DNA from: Talinum fruticosum
Lineage: Eukaryota > Streptophyta > Magnoliopsida > Caryophyllales > Talinaceae
Assembly (NCBI GenBank): GCA_021018815.1
Contig: JAITYX010000153.1
Span: forward strand, 1 to 64,000
Reading direction: 5' to 3'
DNA: 64,000 nt
Part shown: positions 49,011 to 60,569 of the stretch, one piece after another
How the letters are laid out: every line of letters starts with the position of its first letter
Position numbering within the stretch: position 1 is the first letter of the stretch
Notes under the pieces: model-generated
The model's database searches: none
Seen by the model: only the letters and a program-made list of their open reading frames with translations
What the model was told of the DNA's origin: nothing
Translations under genes and position numbers: made by a program

Positions 49011-49490
49011 TAATAAGTTTCTAAATTTAGGGCTATACTTAAAGTCTAGAGTTTACATTGAATGAAATAAATAAGGTTTTGAAAAATTTTTGTGATCTTA
49101 AAGTTAATTTTGTGCACTCCACAAAAGCTCTTAAACAATAAACTAATTTAGTTAAAGCGAACTAAATCAACCCGAGCGAAGTTAGGTTCAGGCTTGACTC
49201 GGTATGTCTTCAAGAAGGCTCAGTGCTCGATTTGAGCTCATTTTGGCTTATTACGTTTCTAAATTTAGTGCTATACTTGAAGTTGAAGTCTAGAGTTTAT
49301 ATTGAATGAAATAGATAAGGTTTTGAAAAAATTTTCTGATCTTAAAATTAATTTGTACACTCCACAAAAGCTCTTAAACAATGAACTAATTGAGTTAACG
49401 AGAGCTAAATCAACCCGAGCCAAGTTAGGTTCAGGCTTGTCTTGATATGTCTTCAAGAAGGCTCGGGCTAGGTTCAAGCTCGTTTTGACT
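49011..49490. repeat. 238-bp tandem duplication
   Basis: GTTTCTAAATTTAG...GCTATACTT at 49017 recurs at 49255 and stays collinear through CTCCACAAAAGCTCTTAAAC, AACCCGAGC(G/C)AAGTTAGGTT and GTCTTCAAGAAGGCTC. Confidence 0.85.
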
Positions 49491-49499
49491 CCACGTAAC

Positions 49500-51400
49500 T
49501 CAGCTTGACGGCTTAGCAACCTGATATCGGTCTCGTTACAGCCCTACTTACTACTCCTACAAAAATTCCACTTCATCCCATCAATACATACTTCCCGCTT
49601 TTAATTTCTGAGTGAAGAAGAGTGCCTTAGTTTCGTTAATATGCATAATTTTTTGACAAATGTATTGTTAAACCGGCCGAAGTTTGATTCACAAATTTTA
49701 AAAAAGTAAAAGAAAAAATAAAAAAAGAAAATAGAAGCGGTGGTGAATGAATGACGTCAGTTAAGAAAAAAGATGATACCGAAGTTTAAAAAAGTTGGAC
49801 AATTTGTATGATTTCTCTTTTATAGCCAATGCCGCCTCAGGACTGCTATGTTTTGTTTGAGGACAAATAAAGCCTACAACGCTACGGTTTTGCATTTCAA
49901 GTCAGGCAAATAAAATAATGGCACGGCAGCAATGAGTAAAATCTATTTCTTTCATAATATTCTATTCGTCCCAAAAACAAAAAACAAAAAAAATCTAATT
50001 TAAAAATTATGAGCTCAGATTTTGTGAGATACTAATGTGATTCTTGATCAAAGAATTTCCTTATAATTCAAGTCAGTTTGTCTCTTTATATCATTACTTG
50101 AGATAGATTAAGTTAAATTGTGGAGCACCTTGTGTATGTTGGCGTTGATCAAATTGTTGCTTTGGATTTGCCTAACAGATTCGGTTATAATTCATGATTT
50201 TAGTGGCTATGCTATTTGCGTGATTAATAAAATTTACGGACGGGTCCCTTGTTTACAGATTGCCTTATGTAATAATAAAGTAATTTAGTTAGTTATTGAG
50301 AAATTAAAATTGAGTCTAAAAAGAGTGATTAGTTTAGGGAGGATAATTTAACCGAAGAATGTTTGATTAATTTGAGATAAAAATAAAAATAAAAAGAGTG
50401 GGATTTATGGGGAGGAATTAATGTTGGTTGAAATAATAATTAATGGTAGGTGGGCTTACATTACATCACTTCACATGTCTCCCCCTTAATTAGTGCCATT
50501 GAAAGGGAGAGATGATAATGATATTCATCAGTTGCACGAGATAAAGTGAATTGCCGCCCCCGCTCCCCCACATACTTACTATTAACGCTCCTTTTTTTAT
50601 TTTTTTCATTTATGAGTTCCACAAACGAGAATATTATTTAATTTTTTAACACCAAAAAAGATATATACTTCAAATTTGAATTGAAACATATAATTTAGGA
50701 ATAATTTTATACCAAATTTGAAAGTTAAAGAGGAATTTTTAATTTTAATATTGTGACATTATGTCAATTCTTGTATCATTACAATATAGACACCATTTTT
50801 AATGTTAATGGTGCGTTTTATTGGACTTTAAAATATTGTGATTTATAAGATTTTATTAGCCTCACAAATTAGTGCTTTGAATTATATATAGTTCATAGAT
50901 ATAATCATAAAGAATGGTAGGTATATAGTCAAAAAGAAATACAACTGTGTATGAGTAATTTACATATATATGAATTAAGGTTAATTTAATTTTCCATTCC
51001 GCTTTGTCGGTTGGTCTTCAATCTTCACAATTGCCGGCCTCTACATCTTTCTTAGCTAATTACAGTAACTTTTTTCTTTTTTTTTAATTTTATTTTAAAC
51101 TTGGTGCTTCAGTGAAAGAGCAGAAAGTGGAACCAATTACAGTAAATTTATTTCTTTATGAAAAAAGGAAAGAAACGAAGAGAAGACAAGAGATTGACTG
51201 TGCAGGTGAAGAATGAGGGCATAAAAAGAACAAATAACAGGAAAAAAGGGGGTAATTTTGAAATCTGGGACCAGCTTTTTAAGAAGGGAAATTTAAGAGG
51301 GTCCATAATTCCCGAAATCCAAAGCTTATAATTTTCCAGGTGTATAGTTTAAGCAATCAAAGTTTGAAAATTTTGAACAAATTCTGGTGGGATCACGTGC
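49500..51400. other. intergenic AT-rich DNA
   Basis: No gene recognised. Confidence 0.5.
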
Positions 51401-51409
51401 CACCTAATT

Positions 51410-51506
51410 AATTATACTTAGTTAACATCTAATCCTAATTAATTATACTTGGTTAACATCTAATCCTACTTAATTATACTTGGTTAACATCTAATCCTAC
51501 TTAATT
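51410..51506. repeat. 31-bp tandem repeat, three copies
   Basis: GTTAACATCTAATCCTA recurs at 51421, 51452 and 51483 with TTAATTATACTTG between. Confidence 0.9.
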
Positions 51507-51509
51507 ATG

Positions 51510-52790
51510 CCCAAATATGTCTCAATCTCTCTCTCTCCAGACATTCAGCCTTGCCTGACTATCAGCAGCCTAAAAACTTCAGTTTTCTCATTCACCTGAA
51601 CTTGCGCATGGATTTCCCATACTTTTTCATATTCGAGTAATGCCAAAAACAACTTCAAATGAAAAATTTAAATCAAGGACTATTCAAATAAAATTACCCG
51701 ATTTAGAATCATGAATCGAATATATATGAGTCACGATGATTTGATTCACATTTCAAGTCTCACATTCCAACTGTTTTAGTTTCGGGTAAGCTTTGACGGG
51801 TTTAGAGATACACAGGGAGAAGTTGGAAACAAGCTGTACTCCCCCAATGACCATGTGTACAGAGCCAATATTGATGATCAAGTTGCAAAGGAAATGGATA
51901 AAAGCCATCCCCATCTATCTGGATTCCCAATAAGGGGAATTGAAGCAGACATTTCAGCAATTTTAGCAAAATTGGGCACCCAATTTTGTGCAAATTTCAT
52001 TTCCGCGTTTTCATAAGAATTTGTTATCAGATTCCCAAAGTTGCACAAAACTTCACATGAACTCAGCTCACTTTCACATTTTGGCATGACAACAAAAAAA
52101 AGGGGGTTTTGTTTACCAATTATGAAAAGGAGTATATGCCCATTAATTTATTTCTTAAATTACATTTATACATAAACATATAGTACCTTTTTTTTTTTGG
52201 GGGTGCAGATATGAACACATGGTGTATATATTCACAATAGAACAAATACAATGCAGGCATGAAAACAAGAGATTAACAGAGATGAGCTCAACTCTGGAAA
52301 ATGAATACAAGTGAATGTTCCCAAGGTTTTATACTATAATAATAAATTGACAATCAAAAATCAAAGAAAAATAAGAGTATGATCATCATAACAATAATAA
52401 TAAAGAAAAAAATTAAAAAAAAAGAAAAATAATAACAAGCCCACAATGAACCCAGATGCAGCAACACAATGGATAGTGTTAGCTGCAATTCCCTTCCCAA
52501 CCACCCAGATTATGACTCCCCAAATTTGCATAATAATATACATAAAAACTTTCCCCTGTAAATTCCTACTCTGTTTTTTTTTTCTTTAAACATTTTTTCC
52601 CTTCTTCCTGTGCTCCAAAGCTTATTCACCACTCTTGAGATTGAGACAGAATTACCCAGAAAAATTCTGAATGAATTTGTGGAATAGATAAAGAGAGAGA
52701 CTTCATCCTCTTCCCTCTGAATTCACCATCCTCAGCGCAAAAATAATTTCACCAAATTACATCTTAATTCTTATTGCCCACCTAATAATG
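51510..52790. other. downstream flank of LRX gene
   Basis: Probably includes the LRX 3'UTR close to 52838. The minus-strand open frames at 51802-52087 have balanced composition but no family motif, and are not called as a gene. Confidence 0.4.
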
Positions 52791-52837
52791 ATGAATTTCA
52801 GTTTGAGTTGGAGGGGAAGAATTGATCAGAAAAAGAA

Positions 52838-54678
52838 TCAGTAGTATGGTGGTGGGGGTGGTGATGCATATGGTACTCCAAAGATTGGTGGCAACGGCCC
52901 TTCATAAACTGGCGCCGGCGGTGGGTGGTGGTGGACGATTGGTGGCGGTGGGGATGAGTAGATGTAAGGTGGCGGATGGTAAACTGGTGGAGGGTGCTGT
53001 TCACATGGAGGAGGAGGTGGTGGTGGGGGTTCAGAACAGGGTGGTGGAGGTGGTGGGGAGTTATACAAGTAAGGTGGTGGTGGAGGTGGCGGTGAAGGAG
53101 ATGGCGGTGGGGGTGATGGAGGTGGTGGGGATGGCGGAGGTGGGGATGGAGGTGGAGGAGGGGGAGGTGGTGGTGGGGGAGGTGGAGGTGGTGGGGGAGG
53201 TGGTGGAGGTGGTGGTGGAGGAGGAGGCGGTGGTGGAGGTGGTGGTGGTGGAGGAGGTGGTGGTGGAGGCGGTGGAGGAGGAGGCGGGGAATAGACTGGC
53301 GGGGGTGGTGATGGAGGAGGTGGAGGCGGGGAATAGACTGGCGGGGGTGGTGATGGAGGAGGTGGAGGCGGGGAATAGACTGGCGGGGGTGGTGATGGAG
53401 GGGTGGAGAAGGAGGAGGTGGTGGAGGAGAGTAGACCGGTGGAGGAGAGTAAACCGGAGGCGGCAAAGTAACCGGCGGCTTAGGAGTGGGCTTACACCCA
53501 AAAGAGCTACAATCAACCGGTCCGCGAGACAGGAACCGGCTACACTGAGCCGGAGAGCGCTGAACCGGGCGTTGTGGGATACAATTCCTCCGGTCATCAA
53601 ACGCCGACAACCGGAGACAAACCGGCGGTTCACCAGTAAAGAAGTTATACGAATAAGTAAAGTTCTTCAAGTTGGGCAACTTACAAATACTCGCCGGAAT
53701 CTCGCCTGAAAACATGTTATGCGCCACATCCAGCTGCTCCAAGCTCTCAATATCCCCAATCGACTCTGGCAATGTCCCCATCAACTCATTGAAACTCACA
53801 TCAAACACCGTCAAATTCTGCAGCAATCCCAGATCATTTGGCAAACACGATTTAAACCCATTGTTCATCATGATTATCTCGTTCAAATTCGACATGTGGA
53901 CCAAACTCTCCGGGACGCACCCATGGAAATTGTTATTCGCAAGCACAATCACAGACACCGGCGAGTTTCCGAAATTGTCGGGGAGCTCGAAGTGGAAGCG
54001 ATTATGGTTGATAAAAATGGCGTCCAGGGGCTTATCGAAGAGTTCTCTGGGCACACTTCCTTCGAACTCGTTGAATCTCAGATCTAAATACTTCAAGCTG
54101 GGAAGACCCAGAACCACCGTCGGGAACTTCCCGGCGAAGCGATTGTTGCTCAGATCTAGCTCGAATAGGAGCTTCAAATTGCTGAATTTATGCGGCACTG
54201 TTCCACAAAATCGATTCGAGTTGATGTGGAAGAGCGCGAGGTCTCGGAGAAGGCCGAGCTCCTCCGGAAGGTATCCAGCGATGTCGCCGTGGTTGAGATC
54301 GATTCCGGCGACGGTTCTGATGTAAGGATCGTCCGGAGCCGGAGCGCAGAAAACGCCGGTGTAATCACAGACATTGGGTCCGACCCAATTTGCGGTGAGG
54401 TTCATGGGGTCGGAGAGAATGGCTTGCTTCCATGCTTGGAGAGCAATGTAAGCGTCTCGGAGACGAGAGTTCTCGAACTGGAGACTGGGGTCGACGGTGA
54501 CCTTCTCTCCTCTGTCGCCATACTCGTCTTTGTAGTAAAGGAGCTGGCGGTGGCGAATGTAGTTCACTTCGGCGTCGGAGAGTCTGCCATTGCCGACAAA
54601 AGCGGAGCAGAGGAAGGAGGAGAGAGAAAGGGCGAGGAAGATGGAGAGGAGGAGGGTAGCGGTGGTTTTCTTCTTCAT
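52838..54678 (-). CDS. leucine-rich repeat extensin (LRX), one-base frame break
   Basis: Intronless, starting at MKKKTTATLLLSIFLAL, a signal peptide of about 25 residues. Next comes the LRX N-terminal domain (LSDAEVNYIRHRQLLYY, then WVGPNVCDYTGVFC). About ten LRRs follow to residue ~370 (e.g. FELDLSNNRFAGKFPTVVLG, LKYLDLRFNEFEGSVP), then a Cys-rich hinge (PAQCSRFLSRGPVDCSSFGC). From residue ~400 an extensin domain of SPPPP and VYSPPP units ends in FGVPYASPPPPPYY. LRX proteins sit in the cell wall, binding RALF peptides through the LRRs and anchoring through the hydroxyproline-rich tail. The extensin part is one frame off: a single base is missing near 53398-53404, so the frame at the start runs on to 52798 as a His/Leu-rich artefact. 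With one more base the product is 613 aa. Either an assembly error or a recent mutation. Confidence 0.88.
53289..53414 (-). repeat. 42-bp minisatellite in LRX extensin domain, three copies
   Basis: Identical or near-identical 42-bp units (14 codons, SPPPPVYSPPPPPP) with ATAGAC anchors at 53291, 53333 and 53375 (plus strand). The last unit carries the suspected missing base. Confidence 0.85.
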
Positions 54679-54822
54679 CTCACAGCAGACATCTATGATA
54701 CCCAGAATGCAAATTTCTCAGCTTTTGATCAAACAAAATGTGGGTTGGCAGTGGATTTGGGTTTGGGGTTGTGAGATTTCTGGGTTTTTGGAGGGGAGTG
54801 AAGAGGAATGAATGAGGAGATG

Positions 54823-54824
<2 letters not shown>

Positions 54825-54854
<30 letters not shown>

Positions 54855-54888
54855 GGGTGTATTTAGTAAGAGAGAGAGAGAGAGAGAG
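54825..54888. repeat. two (GA)n tracts in LRX 5' region
   Basis: GA runs at 54825-54853 and 54869-54888 (CT on the transcribed strand), 150-210 bp upstream of the ATG. Such CT-rich tracts are common in plant 5'UTRs and core promoters. A TATATAT motif lies further up at 55012-55020 (minus). Confidence 0.6.
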
Positions 54889-55029
54889 TATTAAGGTAAC
54901 ATCAAAAGGCCAGCTAAAGCACAGCTCAAAGCCCACTTGATTTTTTTTCTTTTTTTTTTTTATTGAAGTTTATGATTCTCTATCTCTCTCCTCCTGCATT
55001 CTCATTGGCATCATATATAGTGACTAGTG

Positions 55030-55679
55030 AAGGTGGAGACTTTATGCTTTTATTATTATTTTTTTCAAAGCCATGGGTTTGGTTTGGTATTCAAACTCAT
55101 GGAAGGTAAACCTACACAGTATAAATTATTATTGACCAACCTATCAAGACAAATATTGGCTGTATTTTTTTTTATAAATTAGCTTCAATTATCATTCCCT
55201 TAATTAATTACTCTTAATTCTAATTATCGAATATGTAAGACAATATCTAATCATACGTCTCCTAACAACCTCTTTTAAAAAAATATACTTGGAATAAAGG
55301 AAATCAAATATAGGAGTCCGTATTGATTCATGCAAAAAGAAAATTATACAGTTTTAATTCTTATAAACTAACAGTATTTCCACCCTAATGAATTGAAAGA
55401 TTAACATTTTATTTTTTTAACAATTTTAGGTTGTAATATTATAATTTTTTAATAAAAAAATATAATCCCTTGTCGTCGTCATTATGTGGTTAAAAATTAT
55501 ATAAAGACAACAAGTTCTTTACAAATGCTTAAGCAATTTTTTTTGAAAAAAAAGACAAGAAATTGTTTGAATGCTAGCTAATTATCTTGATTTTGGCATA
55601 GTATTATGTCAACAATGGCATGCAATATCTGGCACATTGATCTGTTAATAATAGAGAATTAGTTAGAACAATGGTTGGC

Positions 55680-55728
<49 letters not shown>

Positions 55729-57380
55729 TAGTATTGCATTCTATGATTAGGAGGTGGATGATAGTGGGTGACATCTTTGAGAAAACAAAGCCAATAAACA
55801 AAATTAGTGAATTGCAAAACTTCTGTCTTTATTTCTTTTTTTTTTTTTTTGGTTAAATTTTATTCTTATGAAATTTTGAATCAAAAGTTTATAATTGCAA
55901 ACAAATTGCCAAATAAAAGATGACAAGGTTAAGTAAAAAATATTAAAAATTGCTAAAATCACATATATTTTATTATAAATTATGTATGCTTTTAATAAGG
56001 AGTAAATATGTTTATATTTTTATAAATGTGGACTTTTACAATTAATATTATTGTTTTAATTTATTAAATTTCTATGACCGTAACTTTGTAATTCATAGGC
56101 AACTTTATCTTTTTGTGTATTTTACAACTCAAAGCAAATAATTTTCATCGCACCTTTTTTCAGAGGGGGGTTCAAATAGTTTATTTACCAAATATGTGAA
56201 TTAATTAACTGTTTGATTATATAAAATAAACTCATTTACAGAATATTGGCATATGTTTCTCACTATACACATAATAAGAAAACATTTGATATTAAAAAAT
56301 AATATTATTGTATATAAGTAATTATCTTTAAAATTTTTCAAGACAACCAAGTAAAATCTTAAGCATTGTTATCAATTCATGTCATAAACACATGAATCAA
56401 TTCTGAGTAACTTAACTAGCAACAATTACCACAAAAAAAAAGAATCATATCAACAACAATAAAAAGTGAAACACAAATATAAGACTTGCCCCCAAAAAAT
56501 CGACTCAACCTTAATTGACAAATATACGGAATACTTATTAGTTGAAATGAGATTTCTTTTCAAAATTAATTCACGACAAGCACAACAATTCAGTTCCTTG
56601 CATGTGTGCTTGATATCCCTTGCTTCAGTAATGTGGAACTACAATCACTTATAATACCCATCATGAGATTGACACTAATCCACTATTCATGGAATCAAAT
56701 TATCGTTAACCTGTAAAGTTCTTAAAAGTCAGTTTCATTCATTTATGCAATTAAATTTCAAAACTTTGTTCAAGAGACAAAAATGACTCGAGATATTCAT
56801 AAAAGTAAGTTTTCATAGAGGTTGGTTGACTAAAACTACAAGTGTTAGTAGTAACAAACATGATTTGAATATCTAAGTTGGTTGCCCCAAAGACAAGGAA
56901 ATAAAATTATGAATGGGTTGCTCATAGTGAAGATGATGATCACCGACGTATCAAGTGCAAGTAAGAAATATGAGATTAAGTCAATTATGGCCTTAATTAG
57001 GGGACTTGGTATATCTTTAGGATCACGCATTCATAAAACCAAAAAATACGCATCAAATCACACTATAAAATTAAATTTGTTGTTTAAATTACTATGCATT
57101 TTAACGTGATTAGCAAGCCCTACATGGATCTTTCCAAGCTTTAATAATCTTATATATGCTCGATATCATATCTAACCAAATCAAGTAATTAGTATTATTT
57201 AACTATATGTTTATATTTCATAGGCCCATTGCATTTATTCCAATCTTTGTCCCCCCCTCCCCTCCCCCACCATCTATTGATTCAATCTCATCATTTACGT
57301 TAGCTTAAAGTAGATTTGCTTGTAAATATTGATTTCTTAGCTACACTATATATGAATTAATATTGTATTCTTGATTTGTA
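55030..57380. other. intergenic AT-rich DNA
   Basis: No gene recognised. Contains an (AAT)n microsatellite at 55678-55728. The open frames at 56466-57109 lack any family signature. Confidence 0.5.
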
Positions 57381-57389
57381 CTAACATAC

Positions 57390-57610
57390 AGGCATATTCG
57401 TGTTGTGCTCGACTTTTCTCTTTGGCCTCCAAACCCTAACATACGTTCTCGCCTTACTCCTCTCCCTGCTGCGCGCAGTCATCCAGTCGGCCACCGGCTA
57501 GCTTAACACCATTGACTGACCACCGCCGGGCCGCCGGCACCGGCCGTGACTGACTTTGTCAAAAACGCGCACCCGTGACCCACCCACCCACTCCACTCCA
57601 CTCCACTTGA
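57390..57610. other. GC-rich island
   Basis: A roughly 200-bp stretch (ACGTTCTCGCCTTACTCCTC, GTCGGCCACCGGCTAGC, CACCGCCGGGCCGCCGGCAC) that contrasts sharply with its AT-rich surroundings. Could be an old exon, promoter or transposon piece. No protein motif. Confidence 0.4.
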
Positions 57611-57619
57611 TAACTAATA

Positions 57620-59880
57620 TAATTTTCTCCTTAAAATTCGATATTTAGATCGATGCATTTTCTGAATTGGGTTCTTTCTTAGCATATTTATGTTTAATTT
57701 CATTTAGTTTTGTAAATGAAGTGTTGTTTTAGACTTTTATGGATTGCATTTAGGGATTGTTTAATTATTTGATATTGTTGTTGGATGGAGTTATAAGTTA
57801 ATGCATGGTCATGAAATGTAAGATTTTTCAATCTTAATTTGGTTAATTTTGACTTTGTGAAGTTATGAATGCAACTTTGATTCGAATGGATTAATTATGA
57901 GTATGCGATGAAGTATATCAAGAGCACTCGAGCAACATAATATCGGATGAGTTTTTAAATGATGCGGTTATTACTTATTTTAAGGATAGTCTTTTCGAAA
58001 GTGTAGACAATGAAAAAATCATGCTTTGTTTCACAATATGAAACCTGACCGAGGATAATTACAATGTATTAGTTGTTTAATTTTATTTTACAATTATAAT
58101 TTATTAGTTATTTAATTTTAATTATGGTACTGCGAATTTAAAAAAAAAAATTTTAGTAATATTGTTAAAATCATGTACATATTTTCGCATGCCCCGACAC
58201 CATTTGATTTGAATTCTAAATCCGACACTTAGATACACATAGAATGCACTGTCTAGAAAAAACATCTGTAAAGATAATTAATAGGTTATAATGCAACACT
58301 ACTACCATTTATTGACGCCATTTGGTCTAGTTTAATGGGATTTAAGGGATTCAAATATAATTAACCTTATCATTATACATAGAGATATCAATTTTGAGAT
58401 AATTACACACAAAAATATGGATATTGATAAATTTAGAACAACGGAAGAGATATATCGCAATTTACAATTTGTTTTTTGAAAGAAAAGAAAGTTTATTATG
58501 AAAAAGGCATACAATATTTACATTGATAATTTTCTAACAAGAATAAATTTATATATCAAAACAAATTCCTGTTTCAAAAAATTAATCATAAATATATTTA
58601 TGAGTGATTTTATACCTTAACATTATTCTAACCACAAATTGCATCATCCAACTTCAAGCCGTCTTTCTTGAACAACACTAAGCTATATATAGTATAACTT
58701 AAGAATATGTATATTTACATATAATAGATTAAATGTGGAAGAAACATTATTTTGATATAGTTATATGAACTTTTATTGTTGAGTTATTCCTATTAGAACA
58801 AATGAAAGTATGAAACCAACTAATAAAAATACGAAAATAATATACTCGCTAAGTGAAACAACAACTCTAACAAAACTGAGTACGTACAAATTAAAAAAAA
58901 AAAAATAACTTTTTTTTCCTTACAAATGATGATCCCTCAACGAGCAATAAGCTTATCACAATATGCTCGTGTTTTTAGTCTTCTTGTTCTTGCTTTTTCT
59001 CTTGAATAAATAGACTAAAATTTTGATTAAAAAACTAAAATTTTATTCGACGTAAATAATCCACTAGAATAATAAATTTAAAAAAGGATTTTTTAATTAT
59101 TGCCTCTATATTTATCCTTTGTAGTCTAAGCAGGTCTTGTTACATACATATATGCCCTATGTTAATTATTAGTTATACAATGCATTTCCAAATTTCATTA
59201 TATGGTTTCAATGGAAATTTAATAGGAAACTTATAATATTAAATTATATTTCTACCGACTGAAAATAACATACAAAGTATACAGACTTATTTTATTTTAT
59301 TAATTTTGATTTTGATCCATAAAATATTTCTTTTACTTATACGATTAAATGTTTTTATTTTTTTAAACATTATATTACATTAATATTAAATGTAATTGTT
59401 TATATATTTTGATAATGATTGTCTAATGAGTAGAAGAACTAAATATAGTTTTCAATCAAGCCAACCGTTAATCAGCTCAGCATGGAGAGGGGAATTTAGC
59501 GAGTTTGACTGCTTTAATAACTATTCTATTTCAAACCAACATGAAATCAATGGACGTGTCCTTTAAAAAAAAAATACATGCCTTAGTAGATAATAATTCT
59601 TTTAATAAAGTAATTTTTATTTTATTTTTGCATGACGGTCATGTCATGTTCTCATGAATCATGCAACAATAAGGTGATAGATCGTCAAATATATAATATT
59701 GGATAATTTTTTTATGAAATTGTCTTATATATAAATTATTATTATAACTAAGACGAATTTTTTTATGAGTAGTTTTTATGATATATTTGAGATAATTTTT
59801 TAATTTAGGATATTTATTAATTTATCTGATAAATTACTTGTATTACAATCATTTTTAATTGAGCGTGATCGTTCCAATTA
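57620..59880. other. intergenic AT-rich DNA
   Basis: Very AT-rich, no gene recognised. Confidence 0.5.
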
Positions 59881-59891
59881 TTATTATATTA

Positions 59892-60152
59892 CGTCCGCTT
59901 CAAAATAGTTGTCGTTTTGTAAGGTTATAAGGAGTATCAAGAAAACACTAAATTTATGATAAAATCTGTGTTAAAAGACCAAATTATTCAAATATTTTAT
60001 TAAAAATGAAGAAAATCAATCAAATGAGAGAAATAAAGTAATTAACAAGGATAAAATTGATGGATTAATTATTAATACATCATTAAAATTATAAAGTGAT
60101 AAGTATTATGAAAAAAAAATTAATTACAATAATATATATGTTAAAACAGAAC
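59892..60152. mobile_element. Stowaway-like MITE, copy C
   Basis: Left end after TA: CGTCCGCTTCAAAATAGTTG. Right end read inward: approximately TGTTCTGTTTTAACATATAT. Shares TTTATGATAAAATCTGTGTT and AAAAGACCAAATTATTC with the copy at 42550 and the closing AAGTATTATGAAA with the copy at 44728. The right boundary is approximate. Confidence 0.5.
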
Positions 60153-60354
60153 AAATAAGTCAGTATGATAATGCCAATGATAGTACCGAACTTGTATACT
60201 GTGTATCTTATGTTAAATGGTTTAACATATGACATTTTAGATGTAATAAAGTTCAGGAGAAGACTATTGAAATTCACACTTCCCAAACCCCCTCCCCCTC
60301 AAAAAATAAAAAAAATAAAAAAAATAAAAAAAATAGTGAATATTGAGGAAAGAG

Positions 60355-60560
60355 GAGCAGGTGGGGCCCAGAGGTCACGTCTTGCTCGGCTGGATCGTCG
60401 GCATCATAAAAGGGCCGGTGGGCCAGTTTAAAAGCCCAGTCTAGAGCCCACTTCGGCCCGCCTTTTAGCTGTGGTGCACCCCCTACTCTGGTCTAGTCTA
60501 CTCTACTCTTCTACGCGGTTTCCTACTTCTCTCTCTCTCTCCAACCTGCTCGTCGTTTCA
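60355..60560 (+). promoter_or_regulatory. orphan promoter-like segment with site II motifs
   Basis: Dense GGGCC/GGCCC words (GTGGGGCCC, GGGCCGGTGGGCCAG, AAGCCCAG, GAGCCCAC, CGGCCCGCC) resemble TCP-binding site II elements of plant housekeeping promoters. They are followed by a pyrimidine-rich CTCTCTCTC stretch like a 5'UTR. No coding region follows, so it may be a captured or relict promoter, or feed a non-coding RNA. Confidence 0.35.
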
Positions 60561-60569
60561 CCGCTTTCA

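Noticed and set aside
51802..52087. Minus-strand open frames with ordinary amino-acid composition
   Set aside because: No recognisable domain, no splice partners and no family motif. Not enough to call a gene.
52798..53404. His/Leu-rich C-terminal half of the 626-codon minus-strand frame
   Set aside because: It is the frame-shifted reading of the extensin domain. The canonical extensin end is in the neighbouring frame.
52822..53709. Long plus-strand open frame (295 codons), Val/Glu-rich
   Set aside because: It is the antisense of the LRX proline codons (CCN reads as NGG), a repeat artefact.
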